A DNA stretch of 21,230 nt, taken from positions 1 to 21,230 of the forward strand of contig VSQE01000042.1 of assembly GCA_009775705.1 (NCBI GenBank), in the 5' to 3' direction. This stretch comes from Prevotellamassilia sp. Its GTDB lineage: Bacteria > Bacteroidota > Bacteroidia > Bacteroidales > Bacteroidaceae. Below, one piece after another: positions 7,325 to 14,582 of the stretch. Made by a program: the position numbers and the translations under genes. The notes under the pieces were generated by a model. The model searched no databases. It was not told where the DNA came from and saw nothing but the letters and a program-made list of their open reading frames with translations. Within the stretch, counting starts at the first letter, position 1, and each line of letters starts with the position of its first letter.

Positions 7325-7759
7325 ATGGAGATAAAGATAGTGAACCGCTCGCGTCATGCCCTGCCGGCATACGCCACGCCGCTGAGCGCGGGGATGGACC
7401 TGCGGGCCAGTCTGGACGAACCGGTGGTGCTGCGCCCCTTGCAGCGCTGCCTCATTCCCACGGGGCTGTCTATCGCCTTGCCGCCCGGGTATGAGGCTCA
7501 GGTGAGGCCGCGTTCGGGGCTGGCACTGAAGAAAGGCATAAGCCTGCTCAATTCGCCCGGAACCATCGACGCGGACTATCGCGGCGAGATAGGCGTGATA
7601 CTCGTGAACCTCTCGGACGAGGACTTCACGGTTTGCGATGGAGAACGCATTGCCCAGTTGGTGGTGGCCCGTCACGAAACGGTGGAGTGGACACCCGTGG
7701 AAGAACTGGACGCGACGGAGCGCGGAGCCGGCGGTTTCGGACATACGGGCCGGAAATGA
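7325..7759 (+). CDS. dut: Deoxyuridine 5'-triphosphate nucleotidohydrolase (dUTPase)
   Basis: 144 residues, the normal length of the trimeric dUTPase. It cleaves dUTP to dUMP and pyrophosphate in the cytoplasm, keeping uracil out of DNA and feeding thymidylate synthesis. Family motifs are all present in order: AGMDLRA (motif 1), RPRSGLALKKGI (motif 2), SPGTIDADYRGEIGVILVN (motif 3), GERIAQLVV (motif 4) and the C-terminal RGAGGFGHTG arm (motif 5) that closes over the substrate. The ATG at 7325 is preferred over an in-frame TTG at 7289, which would add residues overlapping the promoter. It heads a four-gene cluster (dut, TPR lipoprotein, DUF4292 lipoprotein, EnvC-like protein), an order common in Bacteroidales. 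Confidence 0.98.
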   Translation: MEIKIVNRSRHALPAYATPLSAGMDLRASLDEPVVLRPLQRCLIPTGLSIALPPGYEAQVRPRSGLALKKGISLLNSPGTIDADYRGEIGVILVNLSDEDFTVCDGERIAQLVVARHETVEWTPVEELDATERGAGGFGHTGRK

Positions 7760-7803
7760 CCGTGGCAATCTAAGGGAATACAGATAAACAGACGTATATA
7801 AAT

Positions 7804-9615
7804 ATGCGCTTCTTATTCAAAATAGCATTTTTCTCCTTATGGACCGGGGCGGTGCTCTCCGGCATCGTTCTGTTCGGGGCGTGTTCCTCCTCGCGGAAGG
7901 CCGGAGAGGCGGGGCCTGCCGTCAGGGTGGCGCGTCCGGAAGCGCCTGCGCTCCCCTACGAGGTGCAGAGAAGGTTTGACGAACTGTTTCTGGAAGCCGT
8001 CCGGCAGAAGGAAAAGGGCAACTACGATGCCGAGCACGAACTGCTGGAAGGCGCCCTGAGGGTACATCCCGACGCTCCGGAAGCACTCTACGAGATGGCG
8101 CTGCTGAAAATTTCGTTCAGCGGATCGGCGGACAGTCTCCGGCGGGCCGCAGGCGAGGAAATGCTGTGTCGTGCCGTGGAGTTGGCTCCCGACAATGAAT
8201 ATTACAAGGAAGCGCTGGGCAGCTATTATGCCCAGCGGCGGAGTTTCGACAAGGCCGTGGAGTTGTATGAGGAACTGGCGGCCGGCAATCCCTCGTCGGA
8301 GAACCTGTCGATGCTGGTGGGGCTGTATGAGGAGACGGACAATTATCAGGGAGCCATCCGGACACTGGAGCGTCTGGAAAAAATCGAGGGGAAGAGCGAG
8401 ACCTACAGCGTGGAGAAATTCAAGATATACACGCAGATGGGTGACAACCAACACGCCTACGCCGCCATTGAGGACTTGTGTGCCGAATATCCCGCGGACC
8501 TGCGCTACCGGGTGCTGCTGGGAGACCTTTACCGGCAGAACGGCTACAACGAAATGGCACTCGCTATCTATCGCGATGTGCTCACGCTGGAACCGGAGAA
8601 CAGTTTCGCCCAGCTCTCGTTGCTGGCCTATCACAATACCTCGGGCGAGGATTCGCTCTATAACGACCTGGTGCGGAAAGTGGTGCTCAATCCCCAGACG
8701 CGCCCCGAGGCGAAAGTGGAGGTCATGAAAAGTTTCTCGGCCGACAATCTGCGTCGCGGAGAAGACAGCACGCGGGTGCTCTCCCTTTTCAAGGAAGCGC
8801 TCGAACAGCCGCAGGAGAGCCGTGAACTGGCCGAACTGTACGCCTATTACATCATGTCGGTGAAGATGCCTGTCGACTCGCTGGCACCAGTCATGCGCCG
8901 CATTCTGGACATAGAACCAGACTATTCGCGGGCGCGTCTGCAACTCTTGCAGATTCTTCTGCGGAAGGACGATATGAAGGCTGTGGCGGAGCTGTGCCGC
9001 GACGGCCGTATCTACGATCCCTCGCAGATCGTTTTTTATCTCTACGAGGGTCTGTCACTGTCCCGTCTCGGACGTGACGGAGAGGCTGTCCGCACACTGC
9101 GGCACGGCACGGAGCACGTGGACGAAGGCTCGGATGCCGGCGTAGTGTCGGATCTGTATGCTACGTTGGGCGACCTGCTGCACGAGAGCGGAGACTGCAA
9201 GGCGGCATACACGGCCTATGACTCGGCCATCACCTACAACAGCGAGAATCTGGTCTGCCTGAACAACTATGCCTATTTCCTTTCGCTCGAAGGTCGGGAA
9301 CTGGACCATGCGGCGGGCATGAGCAAACGCACCATCGAGGCGGAGCCGGAAAATCCTACCTATCTCGACACCTATGCCTGGATTCTCTACAGACAGCACC
9401 GCTACACGCAGGCACGCATCTACATAGACCAGACTTTGAAATATGCGGCCGGAGACGCTTCCGATGCCGGACTTTACGAACATGCCGGTGACATCTACTT
9501 CCGTTGCGGCGAGCGGACGCAGGCCGTGGCATTCTGGCGGAAGGCGCTCTCGCTCAGCGATGACGCGGAGCAGCGGGCCGTCCTGAAAAGGAAGATCCGG
9601 AACCGCAGGCCGTAG
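7804..9615 (+). CDS. TPR-repeat lipoprotein
   Basis: 603 residues. The signal peptide ends in a lipobox (LFGAC, Cys27), so the protein should be lipid-anchored in the envelope. Most of the rest consists of tetratricopeptide repeats, with recognisable units such as PEALYEMALLKISF, YYKEALGSYYAQRRSFDKAVELYEEL, YRVLLGDLYRQNGYNEMALAIYRDVL and LCLNNYAYFLSLEGRELDHA towards the C-terminus. TPRs form helical scaffolds for protein contacts, so a scaffold or assembly role in the envelope is likely, but no partner can be read from the sequence. It follows dut by 44 bp and precedes the DUF4292 gene by 46 bp, suggesting one transcript. Confidence 0.93.
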   Translation: MRFLFKIAFFSLWTGAVLSGIVLFGACSSSRKAGEAGPAVRVARPEAPALPYEVQRRFDELFLEAVRQKEKGNYDAEHELLEGALRVHPDAPEALYEMALLKISFSGSADSLRRAAGEEMLCRAVELAPDNEYYKEALGSYYAQRRSFDKAVELYEELAAGNPSSENLSMLVGLYEETDNYQGAIRTLERLEKIEGKSETYSVEKFKIYTQMGDNQHAYAAIEDLCAEYPADLRYRVLLGDLYRQNGYNEMALAIYRDVLTLEPENSFAQLSLLAYHNTSGEDSLYNDLVRKVVLNPQTRPEAKVEVMKSFSADNLRRGEDSTRVLSLFKEALEQPQESRELAELYAYYIMSVKMPVDSLAPVMRRILDIEPDYSRARLQLLQILLRKDDMKAVAELCRDGRIYDPSQIVFYLYEGLSLSRLGRDGEAVRTLRHGTEHVDEGSDAGVVSDLYATLGDLLHESGDCKAAYTAYDSAITYNSENLVCLNNYAYFLSLEGRELDHAAGMSKRTIEAEPENPTYLDTYAWILYRQHRYTQARIYIDQTLKYAAGDASDAGLYEHAGDIYFRCGERTQAVAFWRKALSLSDDAEQRAVLKRKIRNRRP

Positions 9616-9661
9616 TCCGTTCTCTCATTCTGATTTTATCAACCATCAACTCTTTGAACCG

Positions 9662-10501
9662 ATGAAATATGTTCTGAATTTAGTTTTCCTGTCCGTACTT
9701 TTGCTGATGGCTTCCTGTCACGGCTCGCGGCAAGTGCAGTCTCCGACTTCCGTTCCGACGGATCCGGCGGTGCAGAAGGCGGATCTCTATAAAAAGCAGG
9801 TGGCCGCGACGGCCGTGACCGCGCGGGCCCTGACGGCCCGCATCAAGATGGACATCAACGCTGCGGAACGCAATGTCTCCGTTGGCGGAAGCCTGCGCAT
9901 GAAGCGTGACGAGGTGGTTCAGCTCTCGCTTACCTTCCTCGGGATGGAAGTGGGCCGCATGGAGTTCTCGCCGGAAAACGTGCTCATCATTGACCGCATC
10001 AACTCCCAGTTTGTGCGGGCCACCTATGATCAGGTAAGTTTCCTGCGTCAGGCCGGTCTGGATTTCTATGCCTTGCAGTCCTTGTTCTGGAACGAGCTTT
10101 TCGTGCCCGGCCAGCATAAGGACGAAGTGCCTTTGGGACGCTTCCGGGTATCCTCGGCCGGCTCGCACACACTGCTTTCGCTTCCCGATGCGCCGAAACT
10201 CGAATATTCCTTCCTGACGGTCACGTCCACGGCCCTCATCGACCGTGTCACGGTGCGCGGAAAGGACGTCTCGCAGAAAGGGGAGCTGGTATGGCGCTAC
10301 GGAGACTTCACGGCCTTCGACGGAAAGAAATTCCCCTCCACGATGTCCGTGGCCGTCACCGGGCTGGGCAAGGATGCGGGCTTCACGCTCAGCCTGAGCC
10401 GCCTTGGAACTTCGGCCGACTGGGAATCCCATACGAAAGTATCAGCCAAATACAAGCAGCGCAATGCGGATGACATACTGAAACGGCTGTTGTCCATGTA
10501 A
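9662..10501 (+). CDS. DUF4292 family lipoprotein
   Basis: 279 residues with a lipoprotein signal peptide (LMASC, Cys19). The mature part, with TARALTARIKMDINAAERNVSVGGSLRMKRDEVVQLSLTFLGMEVGRMEFSPENVLIIDRINSQFV, has the pattern of the DUF4292 family, common in Bacteroidetes and thought to have a LolA/LolB-like lipoprotein-carrier fold (family knowledge; not shown here). An envelope role linked to the neighbouring TPR lipoprotein and EnvC-like protein is likely. The stop is only 8 bases before the next start, so translation of the two is probably coupled. The exact function is unknown. Confidence 0.9.
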   Translation: MKYVLNLVFLSVLLLMASCHGSRQVQSPTSVPTDPAVQKADLYKKQVAATAVTARALTARIKMDINAAERNVSVGGSLRMKRDEVVQLSLTFLGMEVGRMEFSPENVLIIDRINSQFVRATYDQVSFLRQAGLDFYALQSLFWNELFVPGQHKDEVPLGRFRVSSAGSHTLLSLPDAPKLEYSFLTVTSTALIDRVTVRGKDVSQKGELVWRYGDFTAFDGKKFPSTMSVAVTGLGKDAGFTLSLSRLGTSADWESHTKVSAKYKQRNADDILKRLLSM

Positions 10502-10509
10502 CTATCCCG

Positions 10510-11919
10510 ATGAAACCATCTACCCGTACTTTGAGAAAAACGATGCATACATTCCTTCCGGACTTCCGGATGCTGCGGAGCCTGACCGCATGTGTCCTGC
10601 TGTTGTTTGCCGTGCTGGCCGTGCCGGCACAGACGAACAAGAAGATCAAACAGCTCCAGTCGCAGCGCAACGAGTTGAAAAAGCAGATCGCCGAATCCGA
10701 AAAAATGCTCCGCAGCACCAAAAAGGACGTCCGTTCACAACTGGGCAATCTGGTCGTGTTGAACACGCAGATCGGCGAGCAGCAGAAATTTGTGGAGGGC
10801 ATACAGAGTGAGATCTCGCTTCTGGACGGCGACATTTCCGTGCTGGAGAAGCGTCTGGACAGTCTCGGCCGCGACCTTTCCTCCTGCAAGGCCAAGTATC
10901 AGCGGGCCGTGATGTATATGTTCCGCAACCGCTTGACGCAGAGCCGGTGGATGTTTGTGCTTCAGGCAAAGGATTTCCGTCAGATGTACCGCCGCATGCG
11001 TTATGTCACCGAATATACCAAGTACCAGCGGGTGCAGGGAGAGGTCATCCGGCGCAAGGAAGAGAACGTCAAGGCACGGCAGGCCGAACTTCAGGCCGCC
11101 CGCAAAGAGAAGGACAAGCTGCTTTCCGAAGGCCGGAGTGAGCAGCAGAAACTGGAAGAGCGCAAGCGCGAGCGCGAAACCCTTGTGGAGCGCCTCAAGG
11201 GAAAGGAATCGCAGCTCCAGGCCTCTATCAACCAGACCCGTAAGAAATATTCCAATCTGAATGCCCGCATAGATCAGCTCATACAGCAGGAGATAGCGGC
11301 CGCCGAGCGCCGGCGCAAGCAGGCCGAGGCCCGTCGCAAAGCCGAGGCCGAACGCAAGCGGCGCGAGCAGGCTGCCCGCGAGAAAGCCTCGCGCTCCGGT
11401 GCACGGAGCCAGGCGTCCCGCGGAAAGTCCTCCTCACGTTCCTCTTCCCGTTCGGAGCGCACCGCCGTTCCCGATTTTCAGGCCGCCGACAACGCCGACC
11501 GCGTTCTTTCCGGCAGTTTCGCCGCCAATAAGGGACGCCTGCCTGTTCCCGTCACCGGTCCTTACTCCATCTCCAGCCGTTACGGACAATACAAGGTGGA
11601 GGGGCTGCGCGACGTGCATCTGGACAACAAGGGTATCAACATCACCGGCCGGAGCGGAGCGAAGGCACGGTGCGTCTTTCAGGGCGAGGTGACCGCGGTC
11701 TTCGCTTACGGCGGAATGTACAACGTGATCGTGCGCCACGGCAGCTACATCACGGTCTACTGCAACCTTTCCTCCGCTTCTGTGAGGCAGGGGCAGAAAG
11801 TCTCGGCCCGCCAGACGCTGGGTAGCATCGCTCCCGATGCCGCCGGCAACTGCACCCTTCATTTCCAGCTCCGGAAGGAAACCTCCAAGCTCAATCCCGA
11901 AGCGTGGATTGCCCGCTGA
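10510..11919 (+). CDS. EnvC-like murein hydrolase activator, degenerate M23 domain
   Basis: Up to 469 residues. A signal peptide (ending near VPAQ, about residue 41) is followed by a long coiled coil (about 42-260), a linker rich in Arg, Ala, Lys and Ser (about 260-320) and a C-terminal LytM/M23 domain. The zinc-site residues of active M23 peptidases are mostly lost: the HxGxD region reads NKGIN, and the HxH motif reads TLH. This is the EnvC pattern, where the domain does not cut peptidoglycan but activates an amidase during septum splitting. It is the last gene of the dut cluster, 8 bp behind the DUF4292 gene. In-frame ATGs at 10543 and 10570 are alternative starts; the latter still gives a full signal peptide. 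The amidase partner is not in this window. Confidence 0.92.
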   Translation: MKPSTRTLRKTMHTFLPDFRMLRSLTACVLLLFAVLAVPAQTNKKIKQLQSQRNELKKQIAESEKMLRSTKKDVRSQLGNLVVLNTQIGEQQKFVEGIQSEISLLDGDISVLEKRLDSLGRDLSSCKAKYQRAVMYMFRNRLTQSRWMFVLQAKDFRQMYRRMRYVTEYTKYQRVQGEVIRRKEENVKARQAELQAARKEKDKLLSEGRSEQQKLEERKRERETLVERLKGKESQLQASINQTRKKYSNLNARIDQLIQQEIAAAERRRKQAEARRKAEAERKRREQAAREKASRSGARSQASRGKSSSRSSSRSERTAVPDFQAADNADRVLSGSFAANKGRLPVPVTGPYSISSRYGQYKVEGLRDVHLDNKGINITGRSGAKARCVFQGEVTAVFAYGGMYNVIVRHGSYITVYCNLSSASVRQGQKVSARQTLGSIAPDAAGNCTLHFQLRKETSKLNPEAWIAR

Positions 11920-11995
11920 GACAGGGGTGGGGCAGGGCAGACAAACGGCCCAAAACGGCCCAAAAGACGTGAAGACAGAAAAAAAACTGTGTTTT

Positions 11996-12027
11996 TTTGG
12001 TCAATTTGCTGAAACTCCGTATCTTTG
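11996..12027 (+). promoter_or_regulatory. rpsO promoter
   Basis: TTTG at 11996-11999 and TATCTTTG at 12020-12027 are spaced by exactly 20 bp, a near-ideal Bacteroidetes promoter. Transcription should begin near 12034, giving a leader of about 40 nt. Confidence 0.85.
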
Positions 12028-12046
12028 CGCCGCTGTTTCAGCAAAT
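12004..12046. repeat. Perfect 12-bp inverted repeat around the rpsO -7 box
   Basis: ATTTGCTGAAAC (12004-12015) and GTTTCAGCAAAT (12035-12046) are exact reverse complements separated by 19 bp holding the -7 box. The right arm starts at about the expected transcription start, so the left arm would not be in the RNA; this favours a protein-binding site on DNA over an RNA hairpin. Confidence 0.7.
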
Positions 12047-12073
12047 CAAACCATTATTTAATTTCATTACACA

Positions 12074-12343
12074 ATGTATTTAGATTCTGAAAAGAAGAAG
12101 GAGATCTTTGGAAAGTACGGACAGTCTAACTCGGATACCGGTTCCGCAGAGAGCCAGGTAGCTTTGTTTTCTTACCGTATTTCCCACTTGACGGAACACA
12201 TGAGAGCCAACCGTAAAGATCATATGACCGAACGCTCTCTCGTTAAACTCGTAGGTAAGCGCCGCGCCCTGCTCAACTATCTCAAGGAGCGTGACATCGA
12301 GCGTTACCGTGCCATCGTGAAGGCTCTCGGCCTCCGTAAGTAA
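12074..12343 (+). CDS. rpsO: 30S ribosomal protein S15
   Basis: 89 residues, the standard length. S15 binds the central domain of 16S rRNA early in small-subunit assembly. Family hallmarks are clear: KYGQSNSDTGSAESQVALFSYRISHLTEH, then KDHMTERSLVKLVGKRRALLNYLK and the C-terminal RYRAIVKALGLRK. It stands alone between its own promoter and a terminator. Autoregulation by S15 binding its leader is known in several bacteria, but the short leader here shows no structure I can tie to it. Confidence 0.99.
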   Translation: MYLDSEKKKEIFGKYGQSNSDTGSAESQVALFSYRISHLTEHMRANRKDHMTERSLVKLVGKRRALLNYLKERDIERYRAIVKALGLRK

Positions 12344-12402
12344 TCCCTTTGTCTCCCCTCCTTCCGTCGGAAGAAGAGAGAGGGGAAGGAACACAACCAT
12401 TG

Positions 12403-12449
12403 ACAGACGTCCCGCAGGTACCGACAGACACTGCGCGGCGTCTGTTTTT
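12403..12449 (+). terminator. Terminator after rpsO
   Basis: ACAGACG (12403-12409) and CGTCTGT (12439-12445) pair, with an inner CGCAG/CTGCG extension, followed by TTTT. Closer to the stop a weaker C-rich/G-rich hairpin around 12353-12388 may add to it. Confidence 0.65.
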
Positions 12450-12494
12450 CATGCCGGTCCGTGGCATGAGGTTTCCCCGAAGCCCGACGAAATA

Positions 12495-12511
12495 AAAAAT
12501 ACGTATTTTTG
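12495..12511 (+). promoter_or_regulatory. -7 box inside a 16-bp palindrome, SDR/PAP2 operon
   Basis: TATTTTTG (12504-12511) fits TAnnTTTG and is part of the perfect palindrome AAAAATACGTATTTTT (12495-12510). No clear TTTG lies about 20 bp upstream. The start codon is 38 bp downstream. Confidence 0.55.
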
Positions 12512-12549
12512 CCCGGTCCTGTCCAAAAGAAGGGAGGGCATCAGAAGCA

Positions 12550-13575
12550 ATGAATCCCCAAGAATGTAAGATATTAGTGACAGGAGCCAGCGGCTTCATC
12601 GGGAGCTTTCTGGTAGAGAAAGCTCTGGCGCTTGGCTTCGAGACGTGGGCCGCGGTGCGGCCCGCCAGCAGCCGTCGCTATCTGACGGACCCGCGCATCC
12701 GTTTCGTCGAACTCGATCTGGAGGACGACAGCCGCCTCAGGCAGCAGCTCTCGGACCATGTAGGGCGGAACGGGGCCTGGGACTATGTGATACATGCCGC
12801 CGGCGCCACCAAATGCCGCCGCGCCGAAGATTTCTTCCGCATCAATACCGGCGGCACGGAGCGGCTGGCCCGTCTGCTGGTGGCGACGGCGGCCCTGCGG
12901 CGCCGTTTTGTCTTTATCAGTTCGCTCAGCGTGTTCGGCGATGTCTGCGGGAGCAACATGCAGCGCGTCATCACCGGTACCGACACGCCGCGTCCCGACA
13001 CGGCATACGGCCGTTCCAAGCTCGAGGCCGAACGCCGGCTGGCGCGGACGGAAGGGCTGAAGGACTATGTCGTGCTGCGTCCCACGGGAGTTTACGGACC
13101 CCGCGAGCGCGACTATTTTCTGATGGCCCGGAGCATCAGCCGCCATGTTGATTTCGCCGTGGGCCGCGAACGGCAGATTCTGACCTTCATCTATGTGCGC
13201 GACCTTGTCGAGGCCGTCTTTCTCGCTTTGGAAAAGGGCCGGAGCGGACAGGCCTATTTCCTCACCGACGGCCATGTCTACTCCTCGCGCACTTTCTCCG
13301 ACCTTCTTCAGGCGGAGCTCGGTGTGCGTACCGTTTTCCACTTCACGGCTCCGCTGTGGGTGTTGCGGGCGGTGTGTCTCGTGGCCGGTCGGGTAGCGGC
13401 CCTGCTGGGGAAAACCTCTACACTCAATACCGATAAGTATAATATCATGAAACAACGCAACTGGCAATGCGACATTTCGCCGGCCTGCCGCGAACTGGGA
13501 TATCGGCCCGTATGGCCGCTCGAAGCCGGTGTGCCCGAAGCAGTTGCCTGGTATAAGAAAGAAAAATGGATATAG
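12550..13575 (+). CDS. NAD(P)-dependent epimerase/dehydratase (extended SDR)
   Basis: 341 residues. The N-terminal Rossmann motif TGASGFIG (residues 11-18), D56 in the LDLEDD stretch, the ISSLSVFG strand (S124/S125) and the catalytic Y153-x3-K157 (YGRSK) mark an active extended short-chain dehydrogenase. The substrate cannot be read from the sequence; sugar nucleotides and steroid- or lipid-like ketones are both known in this class. The last 10 bases overlap the next gene, a PAP2/Aur1-like membrane protein, so the two are translationally coupled and may act in one lipid pathway. Ceramide reductase (CerR) of Caulobacter belongs to this superfamily, and Bacteroidales make sphingolipids, so a role there is a testable guess. 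Confidence 0.92.
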   Translation: MNPQECKILVTGASGFIGSFLVEKALALGFETWAAVRPASSRRYLTDPRIRFVELDLEDDSRLRQQLSDHVGRNGAWDYVIHAAGATKCRRAEDFFRINTGGTERLARLLVATAALRRRFVFISSLSVFGDVCGSNMQRVITGTDTPRPDTAYGRSKLEAERRLARTEGLKDYVVLRPTGVYGPRERDYFLMARSISRHVDFAVGRERQILTFIYVRDLVEAVFLALEKGRSGQAYFLTDGHVYSSRTFSDLLQAELGVRTVFHFTAPLWVLRAVCLVAGRVAALLGKTSTLNTDKYNIMKQRNWQCDISPACRELGYRPVWPLEAGVPEAVAWYKKEKWI

Positions 13576-14570
13576 ACATTCTGCAACGGCAGCCGCGTTA
13601 TGGCGGGCTGTTGGGCATCGAGAAGGTGACGGTGGCATACGTGCTTTTCACGGCCTTGCTCATCCTGCTTTTCGGGTCGGACATCCGCGAGCCGGTGCGC
13701 CTGCTCACGGGGCGTGCCCTTGTCCTGTCCGGCATGGCCTGTACGGGACTGTTCTACCGTCTGCGGCCCTGCCGCGCCACGCGCTTTCTGCGCAACCTCT
13801 ACCCCCTGACACTCCTGGGCTACTGGTACCCGGACACCTACGAGTTCTGCCAGGTCTTTCCCAATCTGGACCATCTGTTCGCCACGGCCGATCAGCGGCT
13901 GTTCGGCGGCCAGCCCGCCCTGACCTTCGCACAGGTGCTGCCCGGAAAGCTCTGGAGCGAGTTGTTCCACATGGGCTACTTTTCCTATTATCCCATGATT
14001 TTCATCACCGTGCTGGCCCCCCTCGTCACAGACCGGCGGCTCTTCGAGCCTACAGCCTTTGTCGTGCTCACGGCCTTCATGCTCTACTATCTCATCTACC
14101 TGTTTCTGCCTGTGGCCGGTCCGCAGTATTATTTCCGGGCCGTGGGGCCCGAGGCGGTGGACAGCGGACTGTTCCCCCATCTGGGCGATTATTTCCGTTA
14201 CCATACGGAGCTGCGGCCTTCGCCCGGTCCCGACGGTTTTTTTCGCGAGATGGTAGAGCAGACACAGGCCAGCGGAGAAAGGCCTACGGCGGCCTTTCCC
14301 TCCTCCCATGTGGGCATGAGCACCGTGCTCATGCTCCTGTTGTGGCGCAACCGGCGGTGGCTGGCTTGTGCGGCGGCTCCTTTCTATGTATTGCTGTGCT
14401 GTTCCACCGTCTATATAGAGGCCCATTATCTGGTCGATGTCTTCGGCGGTCTGCTCACGGCCGTCCTTTTCTACCGGCTCTGTCTGTGGCTCTACGGCCG
14501 TCCCTTCTTTGGCGGCGCCCGGTCGGAACCGGAACCGACAGCCAAGAATTCTATCATTAATCGTCAATAA
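13566..14570 (+). CDS. PAP2 / Aur1-like membrane phosphatase or transferase
   Basis: 334 residues with several hydrophobic membrane segments. The PAP2 signature is present in its later two parts: PSSHVG with H248, and STVYIEAHYLVD with H287 and D291; the first KxxxxxxRP motif is not clear, although ERP occurs at 238-240. This pattern, with PxSH and a HxxxD third motif, fits the Aur1/Ipt1-like branch that moves phospho-head groups onto ceramide, as well as lipid phosphate phosphatases. It starts inside the SDR gene (10-bp overlap) and is followed 12 bp later by a peptidase gene. A lipid head-group role is likely; the exact substrate is unknown. Confidence 0.9.
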   Translation: MDIDILQRQPRYGGLLGIEKVTVAYVLFTALLILLFGSDIREPVRLLTGRALVLSGMACTGLFYRLRPCRATRFLRNLYPLTLLGYWYPDTYEFCQVFPNLDHLFATADQRLFGGQPALTFAQVLPGKLWSELFHMGYFSYYPMIFITVLAPLVTDRRLFEPTAFVVLTAFMLYYLIYLFLPVAGPQYYFRAVGPEAVDSGLFPHLGDYFRYHTELRPSPGPDGFFREMVEQTQASGERPTAAFPSSHVGMSTVLMLLLWRNRRWLACAAAPFYVLLCCSTVYIEAHYLVDVFGGLLTAVLFYRLCLWLYGRPFFGGARSEPEPTAKNSIINRQ

Positions 14571-14582
14571 AAAATAACCTAC

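Noticed and set aside
11941..11964. Tandem CGGCCCAAAA repeat upstream of rpsO as a CRISPR-like or iteron array
   Set aside because: Only two units with no spacer; too short to be an array or origin.
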